Source of the DNA: Acidiferrobacteraceae bacterium
Lineage (GTDB): Bacteria; Pseudomonadota; Gammaproteobacteria; Arenicellales; UBA868
Reading direction: 5' to 3'
Assembly: GCA_002721105.1 (NCBI GenBank)
Contig: PBJL01000008.1
Span: 28,713-92,712, forward strand
Length of the DNA: 64,000 nucleotides
Positions 17,549 to 26,119 of the stretch are shown in pieces. A model generated the notes under the pieces. The model was not told where the DNA came from, made no database searches, and worked only from the letters and a program-made list of their open reading frames with translations. Each line of letters opens with the position of its first letter. Position 1 is the first letter of the stretch. A program made the position numbers and the translations under genes.

Positions 17549-19030
17549 ATGTTTTCTACGGAAATAGTAGATCAAAAAAGTTATCAGAATTCAGTTCGAA
17601 GATGTCGCGACGAACGTATAGTGCTGCCTACTTTTAAACAGCTAGCTTTCCCTTCGGAAATTCCGCTAGATATTAAAAATACACTTCAATCTGTTAATAA
17701 AATTGACGCAAATCCTCTAAATCTCTTCCGAGTTCATTGGTACAATATGTGGAAGAAAAGTACGCAAGCGTCAATCCCGGAATACATCGAATTACCCAGT
17801 GAGTTGACCGGAGTTAATGCTCGTATTGTGATGATTTTAGGGAATCGTTTCCCTATGATCGATGCCCACAAAGTTTTAGCGGCTTATGCTTGTCTCGTAC
17901 CTCGAATTGTTAGCGGAAGATTTGATCCAACTCAGCAAAGAGCTGTCTGGCCGTCTACCGGAAATTATGCTCGTGGTGGAATTGCAATTTCTCGTTTATT
18001 GCGCTGTCGTGGTGTTGCAGTGCTTCCAGAGAATATGAGTCAGGAACGTTTTGATTGGTTGGAACGATGGGTAGGAGAACCTGAAGACATTATTCGAACA
18101 CCAGGATCTGAGAGCAATGTAAAAGAGATTTATGATGCATGCCAAATTTTAGCCAAAGACAAAAGAAATATTATTGTTAACCAGTTTTCTGAATTTGCAA
18201 ATCACATAATTCACTATTATGCAAGTGGCATTGCATTAGAAGATATTTTTTTGAAGTTGTCCCAGCGTGAGTCGAAGTTGCGCTTAGCGGCGTTTGTAGC
18301 TGCATCTGGTTCCTCCGGAACACTCGGTGCCGGTGATTGGCTAAAGGAGAGATATGAGAGTTTAATAGTAGCAGTAGAAGCGCTTGAGTGCCCAACGATG
18401 CTATATAATGGTTATGGAGAACACAATATTCAGGGAATTGGAGACAAACATATTCCTCTAATCCACAATGTAATGAATACTGATTTGGTTGCAGCTATTA
18501 GTGATCGAGCAACGGATAGTCTAAATCTTGTTTTTAATAGCCGAGTAGGAAAAGATTACTTGCGAGATGAATTGGGGTTAGACATCGAATTTGTCGATCA
18601 GTTGCGACATTTTGGACTCTCATCAATTGCTAATATGCTAGCTTCTGTTAAGGCTGCTAAAGTACTTGATCTGGGGCCAGAAGACATCATAATGTCTGTG
18701 GCTACGGATGGTTCGGAGTTGTACAAGAGTGAAAAAGAGCAATTTAGGTTTTCAGCGTATCCCGATGGATTTACTAAGAAGGATGTTGAAAAAATTATTG
18801 AGGAAAGATTAATTAATGCAAGTCCGAATCATGTCGAAAAGCTTGATAATATAGGACGCAATCGAATTTTCAATTTGGGTTATTTTACTTGGGTCGAACA
18901 GCAGGGCGTGAACCTTGAAGATTTTGAGGTTCGAAGAACTAAACAATTCTGGGAATCGATGCACGATATTATCCCTATTTGGGATCAGTGTATTAGGGAG
19001 TTCAATTTTGAAGTTGGGATTAGTGACTGA
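17549..19030 (+). CDS. PLP-dependent fold-type II enzyme (cysteine synthase/threonine synthase-like), long form
   Basis: 493 aa, longer than O-acetylserine sulfhydrylases (about 320). Likely PLP lysine Lys108 in MIDAHKVLAAYA, followed by WPSTGNYARGGIAISRLLRCRGVAVLP (substrate/cofactor loop) and a glycine-rich phosphate loop AASGSSGTLGAGD. The stretch NGYGEHNIQGIGDKHIPLIHNV corresponds to the GIGxxxxP region of cysteine synthases. Predicted cytosolic lyase or beta-replacement enzyme; substrate unknown. No close link to the potABCD genes apart from orientation. The PLP lysine is inferred by motif order, not by alignment. Confidence 0.75.
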   Translation: MFSTEIVDQKSYQNSVRRCRDERIVLPTFKQLAFPSEIPLDIKNTLQSVNKIDANPLNLFRVHWYNMWKKSTQASIPEYIELPSELTGVNARIVMILGNRFPMIDAHKVLAAYACLVPRIVSGRFDPTQQRAVWPSTGNYARGGIAISRLLRCRGVAVLPENMSQERFDWLERWVGEPEDIIRTPGSESNVKEIYDACQILAKDKRNIIVNQFSEFANHIIHYYASGIALEDIFLKLSQRESKLRLAAFVAASGSSGTLGAGDWLKERYESLIVAVEALECPTMLYNGYGEHNIQGIGDKHIPLIHNVMNTDLVAAISDRATDSLNLVFNSRVGKDYLRDELGLDIEFVDQLRHFGLSSIANMLASVKAAKVLDLGPEDIIMSVATDGSELYKSEKEQFRFSAYPDGFTKKDVEKIIEERLINASPNHVEKLDNIGRNRIFNLGYFTWVEQQGVNLEDFEVRRTKQFWESMHDIIPIWDQCIREFNFEVGISD

Positions 19031-19102
19031 ATTGTTTGGAAGTATTGCAAGCTAGTTAGAGAGCAATTAGACCTTATATTTTTTGGAAAAATATAATTAA
19101 AT

Positions 19103-19753
19103 ATGCCTGAGATTGATTTCGTATTCGATTTAGACGGGACAATTAGTGACCCCAAGATTGGTATGGCAGAATCTATTAATTGGGCTTTAAATAGCCATAA
19201 TTTCAAAACTATTTCTGACGATGACATTGGAAATCTTATAGGATTACCCCTTGATGAGATGTATGCTCGATTCTGTGGAGATCTAAAAAAACCTATACTT
19301 GATGATTTGGTGGATAAATATCGGCAACATTTCTGGAATATTGGTTATTCAAAAAATACTCTCTACCCTGAGGTCAAGTCGTTGTTGAGGTACTTGTACT
19401 CAGAACCTGACTATAGACTATTTATTTGTACATCTAAACCCGCAGATATAGCTAGAAAGATTCTGAACATGTTTAATCTAGATGAACTATTTGACTTTAT
19501 CAGTGGTGGGGATGTTGGTATAGCTAAACATCAACAATTAAAAGACTTACTCAACAATGGTACTGTTAGACACAATCCAATAATGATTGGTGATCGTTTT
19601 ATCGATATACAGGCTGCGAGACAAAATCAACTTCAGTCTATTGGAGTTCTTTGGGGATATGGATCACGAAGTGAGTTGGAAGATGAAGGAGCAAATTACG
19701 TAGTAGAAAATCCAGGTGAAATCAAAAAAATTGTTGCTTTAAACCAAAACTAA
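19103..19753 (+). CDS. HAD-superfamily phosphatase (phosphoglycolate phosphatase-like)
   Basis: 216 aa. Motif I FDLDGTISDP (nucleophile and acid Asp), motif II CTSKP, a lysine in motif III (GIAKHQQLK), and motif IV IGDRFIDIQAA. An alpha-helical cap lies between motifs I and II, as in Gph/PGMB-type subfamily I enzymes. Removes phosphate from a small metabolite. It follows the PLP enzyme by 72 bases on the same strand, so the two may act in one pathway. Confidence 0.88.
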   Translation: MPEIDFVFDLDGTISDPKIGMAESINWALNSHNFKTISDDDIGNLIGLPLDEMYARFCGDLKKPILDDLVDKYRQHFWNIGYSKNTLYPEVKSLLRYLYSEPDYRLFICTSKPADIARKILNMFNLDELFDFISGGDVGIAKHQQLKDLLNNGTVRHNPIMIGDRFIDIQAARQNQLQSIGVLWGYGSRSELEDEGANYVVENPGEIKKIVALNQN

Positions 19754-19795
19754 ATTTGTAATGCTATGTGAAATGGGGTTGATTACCTAGTCGCT

Positions 19796-19900
19796 AAAAA
19801 AAACCCCGCAGAGAGCGGGGTTTAATCATAATCACACACCAAGGAGGATAGCAGCATGCGATGACGCGTAGCATTATCTGAATCAAGCATCATCGCTACA
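19796..19900 (-). ncRNA. Candidate small RNA with anti-Shine-Dalgarno segment
   Basis: Read on the minus strand: a 10-bp stem with one mismatch (19887-19896 with 19858-19867, 19-base loop), a single-stranded stretch containing CCUCC (19843-19847) complementary to ribosome binding sites, then a terminator with a U8 tail. This layout matches trans-acting sRNAs. The 5' end is a guess and no minus-strand promoter was identified. Alternative: on the plus strand the same GGAGG precedes a two-codon ATG-CGA-TGA minigene at 19856. Confidence 0.35.
19801..19823. terminator. Strong hairpin terminator, best read on the minus strand
   Basis: Perfect 9-bp stem 19801-19809 with 19815-19823 and a 5-base loop. 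On the minus strand it ends in a run of eight U (19796-19803). On the plus strand only TTTAAT follows, so it would end the HAD phosphatase transcript less well. No annotated minus-strand gene lies upstream of it, which suggests a small minus-strand transcript. Confidence 0.8.
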
Positions 19901-20100
19901 ACTGATGATTTCTCAATAACACATTAGATATTCTCATTAATTTAGAATTACTCGATAGATTGTCATATAATCTGAAATTTTAACTGTATTAATAAAACTA
20001 TATGATTATTAAAGCTATTTTTCATCAGTGTTGTTGCAGGTAAAAGGTATTTTTGCTAGATTTTGAAGTAAAATTAATTGATAAAGATTTAGATTATTTG

Positions 20101-21030
20101 ATGTCCATGAGACCAATTTCGATGCCGCCACTGAATGCATTAAAAGCTTTTGAGTGTAGTGGCCGCCATATGAGTATCACAAAAGCCGCCACGGAATTAA
20201 ATGTGACACCTGCGGCAGTTAGTCATCAAATTAAAACCCTGGAATCCTTTTTTGGTGTCAAGTTATTTGAAAGGAAGAATCGTGGGCTAGCGTTAACTTT
20301 TGCCGGCCAGGCTTGTATGCCAGAGTTGCGAAAAGGATTTGATCATATAAGTGTTGCTATTGGGCGCGTTAGGTCCAGCATTGAAACTGAACCACTTTTG
20401 ATAAGCGCGCCCCCAATTTTTGGTGCGAAATGGTTAGTTCCCAGAATATCTGAGTTTTCCGTGCTTCATCCTGAGGTACAAATTCGGCTTGATCCATTGC
20501 AAAATATTTCTGAGCTTGAGGGTCCCGAAACGGATGTGACTATTCGTTTTGGCCGTGGTCGGTATCCGGGGTTGAGAGCACATCGGCTGATGGAGCAAAG
20601 TGTTTTTCCTGTTTGTAGTCCAGAATTGCTTCGGGGGCAGCACTCACTTAAGGTGCCAAAGGATTTGCGTTGGCAAACCCTCATACATTTTGATCCTAAT
20701 TTTCACGATCCAGATTGGCCACGATGGGAAAAATGGCTACGCGCCGCCAATGTTAATGGTATTGATTCTGAGAATGGCCCTCGCTTTAGTTCCCCTAACT
20801 TTACGATTCAGGCTGTCCTTGAACAGCAGGGAGTAGCGCTTGCAGTGAGTTTAATGGCTGATGAGTTGGTTTCCCAGGGACGTTTGGTTCGTTTATTTGA
20901 TGTCAAGTATCCGGGAACCTATGGATACTACTGTGTCACTAGCGATCAAAAAGCTGAAGAACCACGGGTTAAAGCATTTTGGGATTGGTTAGTCACCGAG
21001 GCCGAAGAAAATAAATCGGTGATCGATTAG
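20101..21030 (+). CDS. LysR-family regulator (GcvA-like)
   Basis: 309 aa. N-terminal winged helix-turn-helix MPPLNALKAFECSGRHMSITKAATELNVTPAAVSHQIKTLE, the GcvA/AmpR-type LysR opening, followed by the LysR substrate domain (LLISAPPIFGAKWLVPRI, DVTIRFGRGRYPGL). Start ATG 20101 chosen over TTG 20053, which adds 16 unmatched residues; no ribosome binding site separates them. Possible targets are the adjacent HAD/PLP genes or the M48 gene; LysR proteins usually act on nearby genes but no divergent target sits directly upstream. Confidence 0.9.
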   Translation: MSMRPISMPPLNALKAFECSGRHMSITKAATELNVTPAAVSHQIKTLESFFGVKLFERKNRGLALTFAGQACMPELRKGFDHISVAIGRVRSSIETEPLLISAPPIFGAKWLVPRISEFSVLHPEVQIRLDPLQNISELEGPETDVTIRFGRGRYPGLRAHRLMEQSVFPVCSPELLRGQHSLKVPKDLRWQTLIHFDPNFHDPDWPRWEKWLRAANVNGIDSENGPRFSSPNFTIQAVLEQQGVALAVSLMADELVSQGRLVRLFDVKYPGTYGYYCVTSDQKAEEPRVKAFWDWLVTEAEENKSVID

Positions 21031-21072
21031 TTGAGATCCAATGAAAGCCTATTCTTTAGCCAACTTCAATAG

Positions 21073-22278
21073 CTAATCGAGGTCTGTTGAGATTTCAAGG
21101 CACTGTGTTACAAATTCAGAATCGAGTTCTAATTCGGTTGCAATTTTAGTTAGTAGCTCTAATTCTTTATCTGCTATTGGTTTTTCTGCCTGAGCAATTA
21201 CACATAGATCTCGAACTACATGCATTCTTTGAGTTAGGCTAGCTCGTTTTCGCGCCTCGGAGAGTCTTTTAGGAAGCACTTCTTTCAATTGTTCCGGGTC
21301 AAGTTTTTCTAGAGCGTATCGCGGATCAACAAATCGATTCATGGTTTCTCGTTCCTTTTCACTAACACCTTGATGAATATGAGCAATTGTGACTGCACTC
21401 GCAATAAATAAGTTGCGCATTGCGCGTGTTGCATCAGTCTTACCTTCCATATAATTCGGTTCCATCAATCCCATGATATCTCGCACAGAGTTCTCTAGAC
21501 TAATTTTGTCAACACCACTCAATTTTATTAAATTAGATTCAAAAAAAAGTTTAAGAGCCTTCACGCGAATCGGGCTAAATGGGTGAGTCAAGAACCAGTC
21601 TTGTTTAGGCCCACCATAGCTTGAGTTCTCATCAAAAGCCACCATATCGTCTACTTGATCAAGAAATTCACTGAGATCAAATTGAACGATTCTTTGATCG
21701 GTGATTCCTGATGCTAATTTAAATAATGCTTGCGATACACTCTGTAAATCTTCTGAGCATAAGGCTCCAGCACGGTCAGCTGAGACCTCTGCATATCGTG
21801 ACCAGGCAAAAAGATCCAATATTAATGAGGGAGATGCTTGTTTGTTATTCTTCATAATGTGCCCGATAGGTATCTCATGATGTTTGTAAAGATGATGTCC
21901 TAATTCATGGCCAACAACAAAGAGTAATTCAGCATCAGAAAAGCCTTCAAGAAGAGAAGATGAAAACATTAAAAATGTTCTTCCATCTTCTGGTTTGAAA
22001 CAAGCCGCATTAAATTGTGGGCTTGCGTAAGCATATAGTTCCAATGGTGAGTCGATCTCGAGTCTTTCCGTACACTGGTCTAGCATTTTGTGTAGTGGAA
22101 CGGACATTTGCCGACTAAGTCGGACTGAAGTTGCTAACAAATGACGGCGTATTCCAGGACGGCTATCATTTTTTTCGGTGCGCTGAATTTGAGTTCGAGC
22201 CTTCTTGATTTCAGTGTGCTCCAGTAGTGTTTCGTAGAGTTTCGTGTCTTCTGTACAGCGGGCCTTGGAGGTGTTCAT
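21073..22278 (-). CDS. Soluble M48-type zinc metalloprotease fused to a TerB-like domain
   Basis: 401 aa. Zinc motif HELGHH (His124, Glu125, His128) with the distal glutamate in YAEVSADRAG (Glu164), as in HtpX/Ste24 relatives. Unlike HtpX there are no transmembrane helices, so it is cytosolic. The C-terminal 110 residues (IASAVTIAHIHQGVSEKE, LCVIAQAEKPIADKELELL) have the helical repeat and acidic positions of TerB-like domains. ATG 22278 preferred because AGGA lies 7 bases upstream; TTG 22308 and ATG 22284 are alternatives. It converges with the LysR gene. Confidence 0.82.
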   Translation of the reverse strand: MNTSKARCTEDTKLYETLLEHTEIKKARTQIQRTEKNDSRPGIRRHLLATSVRLSRQMSVPLHKMLDQCTERLEIDSPLELYAYASPQFNAACFKPEDGRTFLMFSSSLLEGFSDAELLFVVGHELGHHLYKHHEIPIGHIMKNNKQASPSLILDLFAWSRYAEVSADRAGALCSEDLQSVSQALFKLASGITDQRIVQFDLSEFLDQVDDMVAFDENSSYGGPKQDWFLTHPFSPIRVKALKLFFESNLIKLSGVDKISLENSVRDIMGLMEPNYMEGKTDATRAMRNLFIASAVTIAHIHQGVSEKERETMNRFVDPRYALEKLDPEQLKEVLPKRLSEARKRASLTQRMHVVRDLCVIAQAEKPIADKELELLTKIATELELDSEFVTQCLEISTDLD

Positions 22279-22519
22279 GTTCATTCCTATATCATTTTTA
22301 TTTTTCAATTAGTGATGGAAAATGTTCAGTATTTTATTGGGTTTATGTACGCTCTCAATTAGTTTGTTACGCTAAATAATTGCGACTGTTTTTAATACCA
22401 GATTGTGTCTGAGGGTATTTTTCAAGAATTTATTCATTATGTCCAATCAAAAATTTCATGTTTCTGAACTATAATGCCATCTCGCAAATTGATTTTACAT
22501 AATAGGGACTTATCAAGAC

Positions 22520-22882
22520 ATGGCAGTAAAGATAGATAAATCAACCATCATAAAAGCTGCTGGTAGTGAAGGTAAAATTATCAGAGAGATAATTGGTAGA
22601 ATTAATAACGAATGCTCCGATATTAGTGTTGCGCATATGACGAGCCCCGAAGGCTGGCGAGAGTCCGGGCAGAGACCAGATTTTAATGAGTACACCTATG
22701 TTATAGGTGGGATGTTAAAGGTCGAAACGGAAGCTGGTGATCTTGAAATTCGAGCAGGACAGGGCATAGAAGTACAAAAAGGGGAATGGGTGCGATATAG
22801 CACACCTTCGGTGGGAGGTGCTGAGTACATCGCAATCTGCATTCCAGCATTTTCACTTGACCTAGTGAATAGAGAAGTATAA
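22520..22882 (+). CDS. Single-domain cupin
   Basis: 120 aa beta-barrel. Cupin pattern visible in NEYTYVIGGMLKVETEAGDLEIRAGQGIEVQKGEWVRYSTP, but the first motif has few of the usual His metal ligands, so metal binding is uncertain. Lies 45 bases upstream of cysE on the same strand, so likely the same transcript. May sense or bind a sulfur-amino-acid metabolite; this is inference from position only. Confidence 0.75.
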   Translation: MAVKIDKSTIIKAAGSEGKIIREIIGRINNECSDISVAHMTSPEGWRESGQRPDFNEYTYVIGGMLKVETEAGDLEIRAGQGIEVQKGEWVRYSTPSVGGAEYIAICIPAFSLDLVNREV

Positions 22883-22927
22883 AAAACGATCTATTTGTAG
22901 TGGAGGAAAAAACGGGGTACTTCAAAC

Positions 22928-23734
22928 ATGGAAAAGAGTAAGAAAAAAACTAGCGTGGTCGATCCTATTTGGGAGTCTATTCGAGATGAGACATCAGTAA
23001 AAATGAATCGCGAACCGTTGCTTTCTAGTTTTTTTAATGATCTTATACACGTTCATGATTCACTAGAAGATTGTTTAGCTTTGCAATTAGCGAGGAAGCT
23101 CGGCTCGCCAATGCTTACCGAGAAGTTTCTCTACGATGTTCTGATTGAATCAATGAATTCGACGTCTAGAGTTGGTTCCCTTGTGAGATCTGATTTACAA
23201 GCTTTCAGAGATCGAGATCCAGCCTGCGATGAATACTGTATGCCGCTTCTTTATTTTAAGGGATTCCATGCTCTAGAGGCATTTCGGGTAGCGCACGATC
23301 TTTGGGTTCGGGGGCGTCGCGAATTAGCGCTTTATTTGCAAAGTCGCATTAGTGAGGTATTTTCTGTGGATATACACCCAGCGGCTCAAGTAGGGGCAGG
23401 CATTTTGTTAGATCATGCGACTGGACTGGTGATCGGTGAAACAGCGGTCATAAATGATAACGTTTCAATTCTGCATGAGGTGACTTTAGGCGGAACTGGC
23501 AAAGAAACAGGAGATCGACATCCAAAAATTCGATCGGGAGTATTAATCGGTGCTGGAGCAAAAATCCTCGGTAATGTCGAAATTGGGGAAGGGGCCAAGG
23601 TTGCTGCAGGAAGTATGGTGCTCAGTAATGTACCGCCACGTTGCACCGTTGCAGGAGTGCCGGCACAAATTGTGGGTAAATGTAACGAGGAACAACCAGC
23701 TTTAGAGATGAATCAAGGATTCTCTATTTCTTAA
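22928..23734 (+). CDS. cysE: Serine O-acetyltransferase
   Basis: 268 aa, normal CysE length. N-terminal helical domain starting DPIWESIRDE, then left-handed beta-helix hexapeptide repeats: DIHPAAQVGAGILLDHATG, VIGETAVI, SILHEVTLGGTGKETGDRHPKI. His in DHATG and the Asp/His of the N-terminal domain form the known active site. Makes O-acetylserine from serine and acetyl-CoA, first step of cysteine synthesis. The C-terminal tail (MNQGFSIS) ends in Ile-Ser rather than the Ile that docks CysK, so cysteine synthase complex formation is uncertain. Confidence 0.95.
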   Translation: MEKSKKKTSVVDPIWESIRDETSVKMNREPLLSSFFNDLIHVHDSLEDCLALQLARKLGSPMLTEKFLYDVLIESMNSTSRVGSLVRSDLQAFRDRDPACDEYCMPLLYFKGFHALEAFRVAHDLWVRGRRELALYLQSRISEVFSVDIHPAAQVGAGILLDHATGLVIGETAVINDNVSILHEVTLGGTGKETGDRHPKIRSGVLIGAGAKILGNVEIGEGAKVAAGSMVLSNVPPRCTVAGVPAQIVGKCNEEQPALEMNQGFSIS

Positions 23735-23798
23735 ATCTAAATTTGTTTTTGAGGTTAAATTTTTCAGTAACGTACGAAATTCTCCATGAGGGTTGGCC

Positions 23799-24257
23799 CT
23801 AATCCGTTAAGATTGGAAGAGACGTAGTATGCTTTATTTGTTCCATAGCAAAACTAGAGGTTACATCCGAAAGAGGCACACGATTTATCAGTCTTTGATA
23901 GAACGAATCGAACGCTGCAATATCCGGTACTACTACTCGTAAAAGATAGTCAATTTCCCCGCTCATACGATAAAAATCTAGTATTTCTGGCATATCTTCA
24001 ACTGATGTTGCAAAATTATCAAGCCAATCACGGTTATGCTGATTAGTTTTTATGGCGACGAAAACTGTTACCCCTGCCCCTACTTTATTCGGATTTAAGA
24101 GGGCAACTCGCTTTTCTATCACGCCATCTTTCTCTAGTCTTCTAATTCTTTTCCAACACGGCGTAGAAGAAAGATGTACTTGAGATGCAATGCTCTCAAT
24201 CGACAGGGTTGCATCTTCCTGAAGCAGAGATAATATTTTTTGATCAGTGGCGTCCAT
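23799..24257 (-). CDS. Lrp/AsnC-family transcription regulator
   Basis: 152 aa. N-terminal helix-turn-helix (ATDQKILSLLQEDATLSIESIASQVHLSSTPCWKRIRRLEKDGVI) and a C-terminal RAM/AsnC ligand domain (MSGEIDYLLRVVVPDIAAFDSFYQRL). The WKR in the recognition helix is Lrp-typical. Senses an amino acid and probably controls genes near its divergent 256-base upstream region, including the DsrC-like gene. Converges with cysE. Confidence 0.92.
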   Translation of the reverse strand: MDATDQKILSLLQEDATLSIESIASQVHLSSTPCWKRIRRLEKDGVIEKRVALLNPNKVGAGVTVFVAIKTNQHNRDWLDNFATSVEDMPEILDFYRMSGEIDYLLRVVVPDIAAFDSFYQRLINRVPLSDVTSSFAMEQIKHTTSLPILTD

Positions 24258-24513
24258 AAAAATTTTTTCCTAATAACTATAAAAAAGTTAGTTTATCATT
24301 CTATCTTACTATTTTCCTGGTTATGTTAATAGATCTTTTTCCTATTTAGTTGTATTTCGAACTCAAGTGGCGATTGTGACATTATTGTGTCTCGTCAAGT
24401 AAATAAGGCACGCTCTTGCTAAAAAAATGCTTCCAAAATTGTTTTTTTTGGAAACGTTTTTGTCGTAGTATTAAAATTGACATGACTATGGAATACTTTT
24501 CTGGTGCAACCAA

Positions 24514-24846
24514 ATGACTTTCACAATTGAAGGTAAAATTTACCAGACTAATTCGGAGGGGTACCTTAAAAATGTGGAAGACTGGAGTATTAGTGTGGCA
24601 GAGTTTTTGGCGACTCAAGATCAGTTAGCGCTAACTAAAGATCACTGGGCTGTAATTTATTTGATTCGGGATTATTATAACGATAACCATGTTGCACCCG
24701 GTATCCGTCGTTTGGTTCGGGCAATGGGTGAAAAGTTGGGAAAGAATAAATCTAATAGCAAGTATCTTTATCAATTATTTCCTCAAGGTCCGGCAAAACA
24801 GGCTTGCAAATATGCGGGCCTTCCCAAGCCGACGGGCTGCATTTGA
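24514..24846 (+). CDS. DsrC/TusE-family sulfur-carrier protein with both C-terminal cysteines
   Basis: 110 aa, exact family length. The C-terminal arm reads ACKYAGLPKPTGCI: Cys98 and penultimate Cys109 are separated by ten residues, the CX10C arrangement of true DsrC, whereas E. coli TusE keeps only the last cysteine (AcRIAG replaced by ATRIAG). DsrC with two cysteines can form the trisulfide used with DsrAB or sHdr systems; TusE acts in tRNA 2-thiouridine synthesis. No dsrAB, tusBCD or hdr genes are in the window; a DrsE_2-like gene lies 560 bases away. Confidence 0.9.
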   Translation: MTFTIEGKIYQTNSEGYLKNVEDWSISVAEFLATQDQLALTKDHWAVIYLIRDYYNDNHVAPGIRRLVRAMGEKLGKNKSNSKYLYQLFPQGPAKQACKYAGLPKPTGCI

Positions 24847-25057
24847 ACAATGACTAATTTTTGCTTGCAGCATCAATTTAATTTCCCCAAGACTGAAGTT
24901 ATAACAAGTTAATTAAAGGATTGGCGAATTCTAGCCTTTCTTTTATCAAGCCAATATATAGTAGATAATTATATAAAAAAATGAAAAAATAGTAATTTTT
25001 TCTCTAAAACAACGTGTTACAATAAAATTCCACTAGACAAATTCAAGGGAATAGAAA

Positions 25058-25360
25058 ATGCTTTCGAATATTGTGCGAAAATTCCAGGATCATCCTAACG
25101 AGGTTAATGAGAGTTATGGTGTCCATTTTGTTAATGCATTATCCTTTGCTAGCCGTCTTTTTCTTGCTGCAGCGGCCTGTTTAGTGCATGCGGTATTACC
25201 TTTCCTTTGCAAGACGACGGGGAGTTCAGAAGTGAAAAAACTCTACTCCAAGATGGTGGTCAACCGAAATTACCCGGATACCAACAATCATAGGAGCGCT
25301 GATAATGGTTTCAGTAACAGTGGAATTCCGAATAGTTTAAGGACAGAAACTGAGAGTTAG
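25058..25360 (+). CDS. DUF6356-like small membrane protein
   Basis: 100 aa. HPNEVNESYGVHFVNALSFASRLFLAAAACLVHAVLPFLCKTTGSSEVKKLYSKMV matches the pattern I know as DUF6356 (H-P-x3-V/N-E-S-Y-x2-H, hydrophobic span ending LVHAxLPF, then TGS). One transmembrane segment at about 30-50. The polar tail after residue 68 is not conserved. Function unknown. TACAAT just upstream of the ribosome-binding region could be its -10. Confidence 0.7.
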   Translation: MLSNIVRKFQDHPNEVNESYGVHFVNALSFASRLFLAAAACLVHAVLPFLCKTTGSSEVKKLYSKMVVNRNYPDTNNHRSADNGFSNSGIPNSLRTETES

Positions 25361-25403
25361 TTCTAATGAGGCAGGATCGGATAGTCCAGGCAATAGGATA
25401 AAC

Positions 25404-25886
25404 TTAAATAAATAAATTAACAGTCGTTTTATCGGCTGTTTCCATCCAAGTGGCCGCACCACCAATTTCGATCCCATCAATGAAGTCGGATCTCTTCATT
25501 TCAAATAGTTCAATACTCATTTGACATCCAATCATCTTGACTTTAGCTTCAAGGCAGAAATCTCGCAATTCTTCAATTGTCGCAATTCCTTTTAATTTAA
25601 TCGTTTCTTTCATTTTTTTTGTCATAATGCTCTCCATTCCTGGCAAAGCGGTTCCAATAATGGGCATCCAACTGTTCATACCCATCGGCATTGGCATTGC
25701 TGGATTACCGAGGGCGCTGATTTTTAGGTTTAGATCTCTCCGTAAAAGTTGGAGACCATAAAAAGTAAAGAACATAGTAACTTGATAGCCCGCTGCAGCG
25801 GCAGTTGATGCTAGTACAAATGGTGGATAGGCCCAGTCAAGAGTCCCTTTTGAGGCTATGAGGGTAAGCGCCTTATCATGTTTCAT
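25404..25886 (-). CDS. DsrE/DrsE_2-family sulfur-relay protein
   Basis: 160 aa. Family landmarks: FFTFYGLQLL (the F-F-T-F-x-G-L signature of DrsE_2), a flexible Met-rich loop (NPAMPMPMGMNSWMP), and MIGCQMSIELF, holding the conserved cysteine that carries persulfide sulfur. Probably hands sulfur to TusA or DsrC-type carriers in the cytosol. It converges with the DUF6356 gene and is close to the CX10C DsrC-like gene, suggesting a shared sulfur-handling role. Confidence 0.85.
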   Translation of the reverse strand: MKHDKALTLIASKGTLDWAYPPFVLASTAAAAGYQVTMFFTFYGLQLLRRDLNLKISALGNPAMPMPMGMNSWMPIIGTALPGMESIMTKKMKETIKLKGIATIEELRDFCLEAKVKMIGCQMSIELFEMKRSDFIDGIEIGGAATWMETADKTTVNLFI

Positions 25887-26119
25887 TATGAATCTGCAGT
25901 TTGTGTTGAAATTGGCAAAACCATATTAAAACTATATTTAAATCAAATTATGCATAACTGTACGTAATTCTACTTTAAATTACTTCGGATTAGTTGATCC
26001 TTTCCACACTAAACATTTCAGATTTTATAACTTTGCATCGAAATAGGCTCTTCACCTCTTTACAACATTTGTTCAATATGAAATAAATATGCAAACAAAT
26101 TATTCTGGGTAATAAATCC

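Noticed and set aside
19856..19864. Two-codon minigene ATG-CGA-TGA after a strong GGAGG
   Set aside because: Too short to claim as a peptide gene; the strong terminator facing the minus strand favours the sRNA reading, though both remain possible.
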